A DNA stretch of 64,000 nucleotides from contig OZ024828.1 of assembly GCA_964016985.1 (NCBI GenBank), positions 4,117,701-4,181,700 on the forward strand, in the 5' to 3' direction. Positions 38,303-48,025 of the stretch are shown piece after piece. The stretch's first letter is position 1; each line of letters opens with the position of its first letter. The position numbers and the translations under genes are program-made. The DNA comes from Anodontia alba (lineage: Eukaryota; Mollusca; Bivalvia; Lucinida; Lucinidae). The notes beneath the pieces were generated by a model, which saw only the letters and a program-made list of their open reading frames with translations, was not told the origin of the DNA and did no database searches.

Positions 38303-38950
38303 ACAAGAGGCTCACAGGCCACGGGTCGCTCACCTGAGTGACATAGCCACTGCAGATATGCATATGTTATGCAACAGTTTTTCAATCCTGTCATCGCAAC
38401 TAATGAAAAGGTGATCATTTAAGCAGTTCTTAATTTTGAAGAAGAATATATATGGCATGACAGTCAGTGGAGCGTGATCATTTGAACAAACTCTCAATCA
38501 CATTTCAACGGTAGGATCAATGTGAAATTTGGTGGCAAATGGCTAAGTGGTTTCTGAAGAATCATGATTTTATACATGTAAACAGCTCAGTGGCAGGGAA
38601 ATATAATAAACATAAACAAGATGGCAGCCATCTTGGATTTCCAATCAGAATGATTTTAGCTACTGTTGATCTCGATATTTCCAATGAACTTTGAGTCGAT
38701 TGCCCTTTTGGTTCAGGAGAAAAAGTTCAAAACAGATTTTCAAGACTTTCAAGAAATCCCAAAGTGCGGCCATGGCCATGTTCAATATGCCTTTAATGAA
38801 TCTGAAAAATGTCAGAATTTGTTAAAACATTCTTTGAGTCAAGTTGATTTCACCATGAATGTTGAAAAATTCTTTGAGTCCAGTTGATTTCACCATGCAT
38901 GCACTATCTCAGATGCAGCATCACAGCCCATAGAAAACCCAGCAGTCAAG
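38303..38950. mobile_element. Element with shared 5' end GGGTCGCTCACCTGAG, short core
   Basis: It begins AACAAGAGGCTCACAGGCC and GCTCACCTGAG, the start shared with the elements at 38957, 48026, 52612 and 57703. The interior includes AAGATGGCAGCCATCTTGGA. The right end is unclear. Confidence 0.55.
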
Positions 38951-39358
38951 AATTATAAACAAGAGGGCCATGATGGCCCTATATTGCTCACCTGAATATC
39001 ATAGCACTTATCTAGAAATGATAAAGGAAAACATTCTGAACGAGATTCATGATGATTATATTTACAAGACAATGTAGCATGCCTAAGGAACTATGACATA
39101 AAGGTGAAGGTCAAATATGGATGACTGCACTCAAGATGCCATGCTAAGATGTACACATTTGCTAAGTATCACTGGCTGTTGGACCAACAGTTACTGAGAA
39201 TATTTAACGCAAAAACTTAAGTCAGTCGACCTTGAAATATAGGTCAAGGTCAAATATGGATGACTGCATTCAAGAGGCCATGCTAAAATGTATACAAGTG
39301 CCAAGTATCACTGCTGTAGGACCAATAGTTACTGAGAAACTGACTTAAACCGAAAAAC

Positions 39359-39545
39359 TTAACCCTTAAAGCGCCATGCAAAAATTTGTAGCAGACCTTT
39401 CAGATTTTTTTATTATTATTTATTTTTCAGAGAAAACAAGTCTTGACATTTCACGTGATTCATGATTCACATGAAATGTCAATACTCTCTAAAAAAAAAA
39501 TAAAAGTCAAACTGTTTTCTGCTGCAGTTGTGATTGGCGCTTTAA
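39359..39545. mobile_element. MITE family A2 (abuts MITE A)
   Basis: TTAACCCTTAAAGCGCCATG at the left; TTGACATTTCACGTGATTCA and complement; GATTGGCGCTTTAA at the right, where the TTAA is shared with the next element. Confidence 0.85.
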
Positions 39546-39753
39546 CCTTTACCACTCTCTGGGCATTTTCAGCAGACGACAAAATGATGTTATTTTTCTT
39601 ATTTTTCCCAGAAAACAGGATTTGACATTTCATGCAAATTGTCTCCTTAGAGACAATTTGCATGAAATGTCAAATCCTGTTTTCTGGGAAAAATAAGAAA
39701 AATATTTCAAAATGTCGTCTGCTGAAAATTTTACCCAGAGTGCTAAGCGTTAA
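39542..39753. mobile_element. MITE family A, near-perfect copy
   Basis: TTAACCTTTACCACTCTCTG to GAGTGCTAAGCGTTAA. The arms are almost exact complements meeting at GTCTCCTTAGAGAC. Confidence 0.9.
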
Positions 39754-41879
39754 AGGTTAAGAAAGTCACTGGACAATGAAATATAGATCATAAGTGACCG
39801 AGTTCCAAACTTGACCTAGAAATCATCAAGACAAACATTTTGAGCAAGATTCTGGATATTCACTTAAAAAATGAGAACTCTAGAATGTTAACAAGGTTTT
39901 CCTTTGATTTGGCCCAGTGATCTAGCTTTTGACCCCAAGTGACCCACTTTCAAACTCGACCTAGAAATCATCAAGACAAACATTTTGAACAGGATTCATG
40001 ATGATTACTTAAAAAAATCTGACCTCTAGAATGTTAACAAGGTTTTCCTTTGATTTGGCCTGGTGACCTAATTTTTCACCCCTTGTCATCCAGTTTAAAC
40101 CTGACCTAGAAATCATCAAGAAAAAACATTTTGAGCAAGATTCATGATGATCACTTCAAAAGTGTGACCTCTAGAATGTTAACAATGTTTTCCTTTGATT
40201 TATAACCCTGTGACCTAGATTCTGACCCAGTTTTGAAGTCAACCTAGAAATTATCAGATTTTTTTTAGCAAGATTCATGATAATTACTTCAAAAATGAGA
40301 CCTCTAGAGTGTTTTTTCTTTGATTTAGCCTGGTGACCTAGTTTTTGACCCAAAGTGACCCAGTTTCAGTTTGACCTAGAATTCATCAAGTTAATATTTT
40401 GCGCAAGATTCATGATGACTATTTAAATATCATAAAGGCAAATATTCTAATAATAAAGTTTCATGAAGATTGAAAAAAAACTGGCCTGCAGAGGGTGAAA
40501 AAGGTTTAAAAGAAATCTGACCTAGTAACCTAGTTTTTGACCAGGCATGATCCATATTCAACCTTGTTCAAGATATCATTAAAAAAAAGCTTTCTGGTAA
40601 AGTCTCATGAAGACTGAAGCAAAACAGTGGCCTCTAGAGGGTGAACAAGGTTTTATAGAAAAAGTGATCTAGTGAACTAGTTTTTGACACAACATGAACC
40701 ACATTCAAACTTGGCAAAGATATCATCAAGCCAAACATTTTGCAAAAGTTCTTTAAAGCAAAAATGTGGCCTCTAGAGGGTGAATAAGGTTTTAAAGAAA
40801 TTTGATACAGTGACCTAGTTTTTGATCTGACATGACCCATATTTGAACTTGGCTGAGATATCATCAAGTCAAACATTCTGGTAAAGTTCCATGAAGATTA
40901 AAGAAAAACTGTGGTCTCAAGAAGGTGAACAAGGTTTTAAAGGAACTCGACCAAGTGACCTAGTTTTTGACCCAACATGACCCAAACTCAAATATGATCA
41001 ATATGAAGACAAACATTCTGGTAAAAATTTATCAAGATTGAAGCAAAACATAGGCCTCTAGAGGGTGAACAAGGTTTTAAACAGATCTGAACTAGTGACC
41101 TACTTTTTAAACCAACATGACCCATATTTAATCTTGACCAAGTTTTTATCAAAACAAACTTTCTGGTAAAGTTCCATGAATATTAAAGCAAAACTGTGGC
41201 CTCTAGAGGATGAACTAGGTTTTGAACAAACCTGACCTAAAGACCTAGTTTTTGATCGGACATAACCCATATTCGAACTTGACCAAGATATCTTCAAGAC
41301 AATCATTCAGATACAGTTTCATGAAGATTGAAGCAAAACTGCGGCCTCTAGAGGGTGAACAAGGTTTTAAAGCAATTTGACCTAGTGACCAAGTTTTGAC
41401 CCAACATGACCCATATTCAAACCTGACCTAGATATCATCCAGACAAACATTCTGGTATAGAAGAGTGAAGCAAAATTGTGGCCTCTAGAGCGTGAACAAG
41501 ATTTTAGAGAAATCTGACCTAGTGATCTAGTTTTTGACCCGACATGACCCATATTCGATCTTGACAGAGATATTATCAAGTCAAACATTCTGGTAAAGTA
41601 TCATGAAGATTGAAGCAAAACTGTGGTCTCTAGAGTGTTAACAAGGTAAATGTTAACGATGCATGTACGACGGACAAAGGATGATCACAATAACAACACT
41701 TCATGCAGGTGAGCTAAAAAATGGCTAAGAGAAAAAAGCTGTAGTTTTGACCAAAATAATTTTTTTCTGCATAATACTTCTTCCTGCACATGTTCAATAT
41801 GTCTGTAATGAGTCTGCAAAATATCAGATTGCTTCAACAAAAACTTTTAGACAAGTTCATTTCACTGCACTTCAGTCAA

Positions 41880-42120
41880 TGCCAAAGCAAATTTTCAAGA
41901 AGAATAAAGGGAATTTGCTGTAAAGGAGTTAACCCCTAGGCCCTTATTTTTCTCTACAGTAACATTTCATCAGTATCAGCATTTATGCAAAATTTGTGAA
42001 GATAATTTAGATTCCTCAAATTATTTAGCAAGATAATCAAAAACCAAAACACCTTTTCAAGAATAAGAAATGGAAATAACTGTAAAGGAATTAAGCCCCT
42101 AAGGCCCTTTTCTTTTGTCT
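41880..42120. repeat. Tandem array, AATTAACCCCTAGGCCCTTA type (left part)
   Basis: AAAGG(A/G)ATTAA(C/G)CCCTA, CAGTAACATTTCATCAGTAT and TTTATGCAAAATTTG phrases; continues at 42700 after the interrupting microsatellite and LINE remnant. Confidence 0.7.
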
Positions 42121-42126
42121 GACAGC

Positions 42127-42127
42127 A

Positions 42128-42220
<93 letters not shown>
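42127..42220 (+). repeat. (CA)n then (TA)n microsatellite
   Basis: About 11 CA units pass directly into about 35 TA units. A short TATATA run recurs at 42395-42405 on the other side of a palindrome. Confidence 0.95.
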
Positions 42221-42222
<2 letters not shown>

Positions 42223-42325
42223 TTGGGAAAAGGAGCATAACATCTAACAAAAAATCTTTTTGGTAGCACTGGATCCAGAAAGGGTGCTGAAATGATAGGC
42301 GTTAAACTATATGTTGAGAGTTAAT

Positions 42326-42393
42326 CATTAACAGTGCAAATAATTTGTTTACCTGAGGCCTTTCGGCCTCAGGTAAACAAATTATTTGCACTA
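42326..42393. repeat. Perfect palindrome
   Basis: AGTGCAAATAATTTGTTTAC, CTGAGGCC and their exact complements meet at a TTTC centre. Confidence 0.9.
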
Positions 42394-42404
42394 TATATAT
42401 ATAT

Positions 42405-42715
42405 AAAATCGGATTTTTGATTAACATGCAGGTACAGGGGCAACATCCACATCAGTGGGCCCCCTTCCAGGTAGCTGCACGCATGCCAGATCTCAAACCA
42501 GATCTTCAGGTATGTCTCTCATGACGGTTGATAGCCGAGAGCTTCCTGTCTCTGCAATTCCTCTCTGTCAGCTGCTTCTATGTCATCTTGGGCCTCCCAG
42601 GCCCCGCTTTCCATCAACCTGTATGTCAAAGGCTGTCTTGACTGCACCGTTGGAGTGTTCCACATGTCCATACCATCGGAGTATTATCTCCTTCAGAATG
42701 AGGTTAAGATCCTCA
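42405..42715 (-). mobile_element. LINE C-terminal remnant (RTE/jockey-type ORF2 end)
   Basis: On the minus strand, with a few stops, one reads WTCGTLQRC, then KAGPGRPKMT, then INRHERHT and SGLRSGMRAATW. The GPGRPK..W phrase after an RWYGHV-like start is the usual end of LINE endonuclease-reverse transcriptases. The 3' edge lies at the left (42405). Confidence 0.65.
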
Positions 42716-43690
42716 ATATCAACATTTATGCAAAATCTGAAAAGTTTCCTGAAATTCCAAAATGCTTTATCAAGAATTACAAAGGGAAATAACTCTTAAA
42801 GGAATTAATCCATAGGCCCTTAGTTTTGTGTAACAGTAACATCTCATAAATATCAACATTTGTGCAAAATATGGAAAAAATTTTCAAATTATTTAGCAAG
42901 ATAAGAAGCAGAAACAAAAATGCTTTTTCAAGAATTACAATGGGGAAACAAATTAAGGAATTAACCCCTAGGCCCTTATTTTTGTCTAACAGCAACACCT
43001 CATCAATATCAACATTTATGCAAAATATGAAAAAAGATTCCTGATATTATTTAGCCAGATAAGAAGCAGAAACCAAAACTCCATTTTAAATTACAAAGGG
43101 AAATAACTCTAAAGGAATTAACCCTTTTTTTTGTTTAATAGCAACAACTCATTAATATCAACCTTAATTCAAAATATGACAAGATTCCTGATGCATGTAC
43201 AATCTGAAAAGTTTCCTGAAATTCCAAAATGCTTTATCAAGAATTACAAAGGGAAATAACTCTTAAAGGAATTAATCCATAGGCCCTTAGTTTTGTGTAA
43301 CAGTAACATCTCATAAATATCAACATTTGTGCAAAATATGGAAAAATTTTTCAAATTATTTAGCAAGATAAGCAGAAACCAAAATTAACTCTAAGGAATT
43401 AACCCCTAGGTCTTTATTTTTGTCTAATAGCAACAATTCATCAATATCTAGGTTTATTCAAAATATGAAAAGATTCCTGAAATTTAGCAAGATAAGAAGC
43501 AGGAACTAAAATGGCTTTTCAAGAAGTACAATGGAAAATAAACAAAAGGAATTAACCCCTAGGTCCTTATTTTTGTGTAACAGCAACATCTCATCAATAT
43601 CAGCATTTTTGCAAAATATGAAAAGGTTCCTTAAATGATTTAGCTAGATAATAAGCAGAAACCAAAATGTAACGGATGGACAGACAACAT
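42700..43690. repeat. Tandem array, AATTAACCCCTAGGCCCTTA type (right part)
   Basis: Roughly seven units near 135-145 bp: TTTCCTGAAATT.., TTACAAAGGGAAATAACTCT, AAAGGAATTAA(C/T)CC and TCATCAATATCAACATTTAT. One block (42735-42900) is repeated almost unchanged at 43200-43370. Confidence 0.8.
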
Positions 43691-43849
43691 GACAACAGTA
43701 TATACCCCTCCCCACCCCACACCACCATACAGTTTCTAGTAGGAATAATAAAATAAAATGAATAACAACAAAAATAAATGCCTTCAATTTATTAATTCAT
43801 GTTGTCATATTATATATTGAGGTAATTATGTTACAGTAAATGTCCTAAA

Positions 43850-44040
43850 AACTTTGAACACCAAAGTGTCTGACAACTTAACATACCCAAACAGTGCAGA
43901 CCCAGATCAGACTGCTCCTTCAGTCTGATTAGGTCTACCACTGTTTGGCATTCCACTAAGTATTTAAAAAAATTGCTGCATAAGAAGCAAAATTTAAGCC
44001 AAAATAGTATGGAATAAAGTGTTCAAAAGTTTAGGACATT
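43850..44040. mobile_element. MITE family E
   Basis: AACAGTGCAGACCCAGATCA, CTGCTCCTTCAG and GTTCAAAAGTTTAGGACA; left TGTCCTAAAAACTTTGAACA pairs with the right end. Confidence 0.75.
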
Positions 44041-44066
44041 TATCATATACAGGTACAGAAAAATCT

Positions 44067-44304
44067 GGGCCCAGTTGTTCAAAGCATCATTAGCTTAATG
44101 GGCTTGTTAGTGGTCAAAATGTTAACTGTTCTAGTAAGTACAATATCTAATTCACAGGTATTTTTGCTGAAAAAATGTGAATAGCTTTTGCAATAAGCTA
44201 CTTACATTTTTTCAGCAAAAATATTAGCGTATATGCCATATTTAATGATCAAAGTTTTAATGATACATTAACTAACAACATCATTAGTTTTGAACAACTG
44301 GGCC
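44067..44304. mobile_element. MITE family C, slightly decayed
   Basis: GGGCCCAGTTGTTCAAAGC and TTTTGAACAACTGGGCC; flanks CTG and TTG (one change). The central hairpin is shortened. Confidence 0.82.
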
Positions 44305-44351
44305 TTGCATACACTTTTTATCATAAAGTAGCTCCAGATGAGTGGGGTATC

Positions 44352-44452
44352 AGGTAAATATTTTTCTCATTTCCTCACAACATATACTGTGGCTACTCAG
44401 TAGAAGCACCTTGGTGGGGTGCTTCGAATGAGTACCCACATATCGTCATTGC
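44352..44452. mobile_element. Foldback MITE family D
   Basis: ACTGTGGCTACTCAGTAGAA, GCACCTTGGTGGGGTGC and TTCGAATGAGTACCCACA. Confidence 0.7.
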
Positions 44453-44463
44453 CGAGTCAAATA

Positions 44464-44804
44464 CAGTCGAACCTCATTATCTCGAACTTGCTTATTTTGA
44501 ATTACCACTTATCTCAAAGCGAAAATCTGGTCCCTATTTTAAAATGAAACTATGACAACAGGTAACAAAATAATGTGGAAAAGAGGAGAAATTGCTCCTA
44601 AGGAGCAATTTCTCCTCTTTTCCACATTACATATATATATATTATATATATATAACTTCAGGAGTCAAATTACATATTCATTTGTTAAATGTGGTTGTTC
44701 AATTTATTGTTTTCCTCACTCTCTCAACTCTGATATGTCGAGGTACGGATATCTCGAAATATTTCAGTGAGTCCCTTGGAATTCGAGATAACGAGAGTTG
44801 ACTG
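44464..44804. mobile_element. MITE family F (pogo-like)
   Basis: CAGTCGAACCTCATTATCTC to GATAACGAGAGTTGACTG, bounded by TA at 44462 and 44805. It is in the opposite orientation to the copy at 23865 and carries the same GGAAAAGAGGAGAAATTGCT hairpin. Confidence 0.87.
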
Positions 44805-45334
44805 TAGTTGTATTTCAGATTTCTTAACTTTTCAGGAGAAAGAAAAAACTTTATAGCTTTTGCTAGACGTTACCAATATTTACGAAACTCTGACAGTATT
44901 CTATTTAGTGACATCCAAATTCACTGCTATAGCTATTCTAATCTTACAGATGAGACTTCATACCGTCTTTCAACTAAATCACTAGAGTTACAACTTTTTG
45001 GTACATTTTTCTCTCAAGTTACGACATTTAGATGCTCATAATGTATCAAGACATCACATCTCGGTCGAGAGACTACACAAACTCAAGGCCCTAAGGGGGT
45101 TCTCATTGGCCTAGAGGTAGGTAAATTTGACAGAAGGCGTGCTGAATGGCAGGTATTCCCGCGTTGCAAAAAAGTCATTTTGGCAAAAAAATGGAGTTAC
45201 AAGGTTTTGACTCGACAACGAGAATATATATTTTAATGGAGATATCAGAAAAATGACATTATTTCTCGGCATAAGAAAAATAACAATACTTTTTAGTTGA
45301 AATAAGTACCTTATCTGGCACTATGAATTACTTG
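44805..45334. other. Unassigned intergenic DNA
   Basis: A tRNA-like phrase TCTCATTGGCCTAGAGGTAG at 45102 could be a SINE head, but no box B was found. No gene recognised. Confidence 0.35.
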
Positions 45335-45508
45335 GACAGGCTTAGCAAAAAACAGTGGCGACCCAGATCAAAACTGCTCATAAAGGAGCCATTTGATATG
45401 AAACCTACATCTGCAGTTTGCCAATCAGCCAGCCTGTTTTAGGTACATCACAGGATAGTAATGTGGATTTGTTCAAATTTTACAGCATTTACACATAATA
45501 TCGGGACA
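45335..45508. mobile_element. MITE family E, decayed
   Basis: AAACAGTGGCGACCCAGATC, GCTCATAAAGGAGC and GGGACACATAACCC. Confidence 0.5.
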
Positions 45509-45602
45509 CATAACCCTTACCACTCTGGTCTAATTCAGCAGGCATCAAATTGATGACAGTCTTCTTATTTTTCCCAGAAAACAGAATTTGACATTTCATG
45601 CA
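45509..45602. mobile_element. MITE family A, left half only
   Basis: TAACCCTTACCACTCTGGTC, TTCTTATTTTTCCCAGAAAA and TTGACATTTCATGCA, then abrupt loss of similarity. Confidence 0.7.
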
Positions 45603-45954
45603 CCGAAGACTATTTGCTTGAATTTTAATCTGAAACTTTCAGTTTTTGGTGGTGAAATTTTCAATATATTTGGATAGGCATATAATGCAGAGAAAAGTCC
45701 CCGTTTCACCAAGCTTTCTTCAAACCTTCTATGTGTAAAATTAAACCCCCTATCTAACAATCCTGGATTCCCCCCTGCAAAACTAAAGTAGAACCTAGAT
45801 AATGTCAAGTCATAGGGACCAGATAATTTGTCTGAATTACTAAGACTTTAAAAATTTGAGGGTTAAAATGTACACATTTCAATTACGACTTCAAAATCAT
45901 TCTGCATTTTCAATCATTTGGTGCTTTACATCCATTCAGGCCTCCTAGTGGCCC

Positions 45955-46420
45955 ATTTTGAAAATATAGGTTCTTCTTACTCAAAATATAGGTTCTTCTT
46001 ACTCAAAATACAGGTTATTTACAGGTTTTTCAATAAAAAATATAGGTTAAAAAAGGTTCCTCCAAACTCACATAAAGATTTAAAACTGAAGAAAAAACAT
46101 TTGATGAATTTTTGCGCCACAATTGTTAGGATAAAATTGATCTGAATTTTACAAAGTCCAAGCGAGTGAAGCGAGCAAGGAAAAAATTTACAATTTCTTG
46201 ACAGTTTTCATCACTTTTTTAGGACTAAAAAATAAAAAATGGTAGAGCATTTTGAAGAAAAGTTAGGGTTGAGTCGTGAGAAGGTTCAAAAAGTGAAAAA
46301 TATAGGTTTTTTCATGAAAATACAGGATTTTTATAGGTTTAATGAACAAAATAAAGGTTTTATAGGTTTGACACAAAATTATAGGTTATTATAGGTTTTA
46401 TAGGTTTTGCTAGGTCCTAT
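45955..46420. repeat. Array of ATATAGGTT / TATAGGTTTT words
   Basis: AAAATATAGGTTCTTCTTAC occurs twice in a row, then ACAGGTT, ATATAGGTTAAAAAAGG, AAATATAGGTTTTTTC, TATAGGTTTAATGA and TATAGGTTATTATAGG follow at irregular intervals. No gene recognised. Confidence 0.7.
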
Positions 46421-46767
46421 CCAGAAGACCACTGGGGAACCTGGATGCTGAATTATTTAGAATTTTAAATTACTGTTTTTTTTTTTTTAATTATTTGGGC
46501 ATATGCAGCGGTCTTTGGGCATAGGCTGACAGCATAGGCCCAGATCAGCCTGAATATATGTGCAGTCTAATCAGAGCCTTGACTATCTGCTAACACAATC
46601 ATTGGATACTATAGAATGAATGAATGGAGAGCAAAGGCTTGGATGATACATTGCGCATGCGCAGGATGATGTAAAGCTGCACATTCTGTGCATGCTTGAA
46701 GTCATTTTATCGCTAGACACGACCTATTTGTGATTCTACTGTATTTATCTGGAAACTCCTCTTATCC

Positions 46768-47335
46768 AGTGTATTTACCCAAAGTATTCAGACACCTCAA
46801 CTCCTTACCATATTTGTTCTACAATTTGAACAAGTACAATTTACTACCAGATGTTATATCTAAAAAGTGCTGGATCAGTGGCAAACAGTGTAGACCCTGA
46901 TGAGACGCCGCAGCATGCGGCGTCTCATCAGAGTCTACACTGTTCGCTCAGGCCTGTTTGTTTGTTTGATTTGGGCTTAACGTCGCTTTCAACAATCTTT
47001 CAGTCATATCGTGGTGTCTGGATGTGACAGGGAGCTCAATGCTCACTTTTAGAGTGCTGCCTCACTGAAATATCATGCCCCAGACACTTTGACATGATAT
47101 TCCACCCAGTCACATTATACTGACACTGAGCTGACCAGTTCCGATTCCTAGCTCTACTTTCTTAATGCTGAACGCCAAGCGAAAGAGCAGCTAGTACCAT
47201 TTTTAAAGTCTTTGGTATGACCCGGCCGGGGATCGAACCTGCAACCTCCCGGTCACAAAGCCGACGCTCTACCATTGAGCCACTGTGCCGGTATCAGGCC
47301 TGTCTGTCCGAATACTTAAGGTAAATATAGTACAC
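46768..47335. mobile_element. MITE family E interrupted by a SINE
   Basis: TATTTACCCAAAGTATTCAG left and CGAATACTTAAGGTAAATA right. The hairpin GATGAGACGCCGCAGCATGC is perfect. The SINE lies at 46957-47293. Confidence 0.85.
46957..47293 (-). mobile_element. tRNA-derived SINE, type 2 (nested in MITE E)
   Basis: The tail TTTGTTTGTTTGATTTGGGC is at the left and the tRNA-like head at the right (on the minus strand GGTTGCAGGTTCGATCCC). TCAGGCCTG duplicated at 46948-46956 and 47294-47302 fixes the ends. Confidence 0.93.
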
Positions 47336-47429
47336 TGGCAACCTGACAGAAAATGGCAGAGCCAATCCGAAATAAGCCATATTTGCCTTTTTTTTAACTG
47401 TTCTGTATTTACCCTAAGTACCGGGACAT

Positions 47430-47850
47430 GGGTGGGGGTGATGAAGAAGTATCATTCCAAATATGAACCAAATCTATCATGGTTTAGAAAATATGAGCTC
47501 TTAAAACACTTTAATATGAATTTTCTAAGTTCTTAACTTTGACCTTAAGGCCATGGTCATGGGCAAGGGGTATTGCTGAATAAAACTGGACCTGTATCTA
47601 TCATACCAAGTATGAACAAAATCCATGGTATGGTTTGGAAAATATGAGTTCTTAAAAACCTGTAATATAAAATTATGAAGTCTAATGAATAAAACTTTGG
47701 AACTATATCTATCATCATACCAAATATGAACCAAATCTATCAAATGGTCTGCAAAATATAAGCACATAAAAAACTTTAACGCAATTTAAATATGGATGCT
47801 GACGCCAGGGGTACCTATTCCTTGACTTCGTCCAGGCGAGCTAAAAAAAA
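47430..47850. repeat. Short tandem array with GGCGAGCTAAAAAA end
   Basis: Three units near 120-130 bp with CCAAATATGAACCAAATCTA, TATGGTTTGGAAAATATGAG and CTTAAAA(A)(C)ACTTTAAT. It ends CGTCCAGGCGAGCTAAAAAA, like the CAGGTGAGCTAAAA ends of the larger elements. Confidence 0.7.
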
Positions 47851-48025
47851 AGTCATTGGACCATGAAATTAAGGTCATAAAATGATACCATCATCTATGA
47901 CCATGAAATTAATATCTGTTAAGAAGTATGCGTTTGATTCCCCGTTAGGGAGCATGTGTAAGCAAGATTGTTAGATCATAGAGTCAGAAATGGAGCTAAC
48001 TGCTCAGGTTGCAAAAAAAATAACA

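Larger units (their letters stand above)
38957..41718. mobile_element. Minisatellite-bearing interspersed element (about 100-150-bp units)
   Basis: Start AACAAGAGGGCCATGATGG then GCTCACCTGA; end ATGCAGGTGAGCTAAAAAA. The core holds many units with GACCTAGTTTTTGACCC, GACCCATATTC(A/G)AACTTGA, ATATCATCAAGACAAACATT and GGCCTCTAGAGGGTGAACAA. It is itself interrupted by A2 and A MITEs at 39359-39753. Paired GCTCACCTGA/CAGGTGAGC ends and a CTAAA terminus suggest a Helitron/Helentron-type non-autonomous element, which is inference. Confidence 0.75.

Noticed and set aside
42124..42250. Minus-strand ORF with IYIYIYIY repeats
   Set aside because: Translation of the (TA)n/(CA)n microsatellite.
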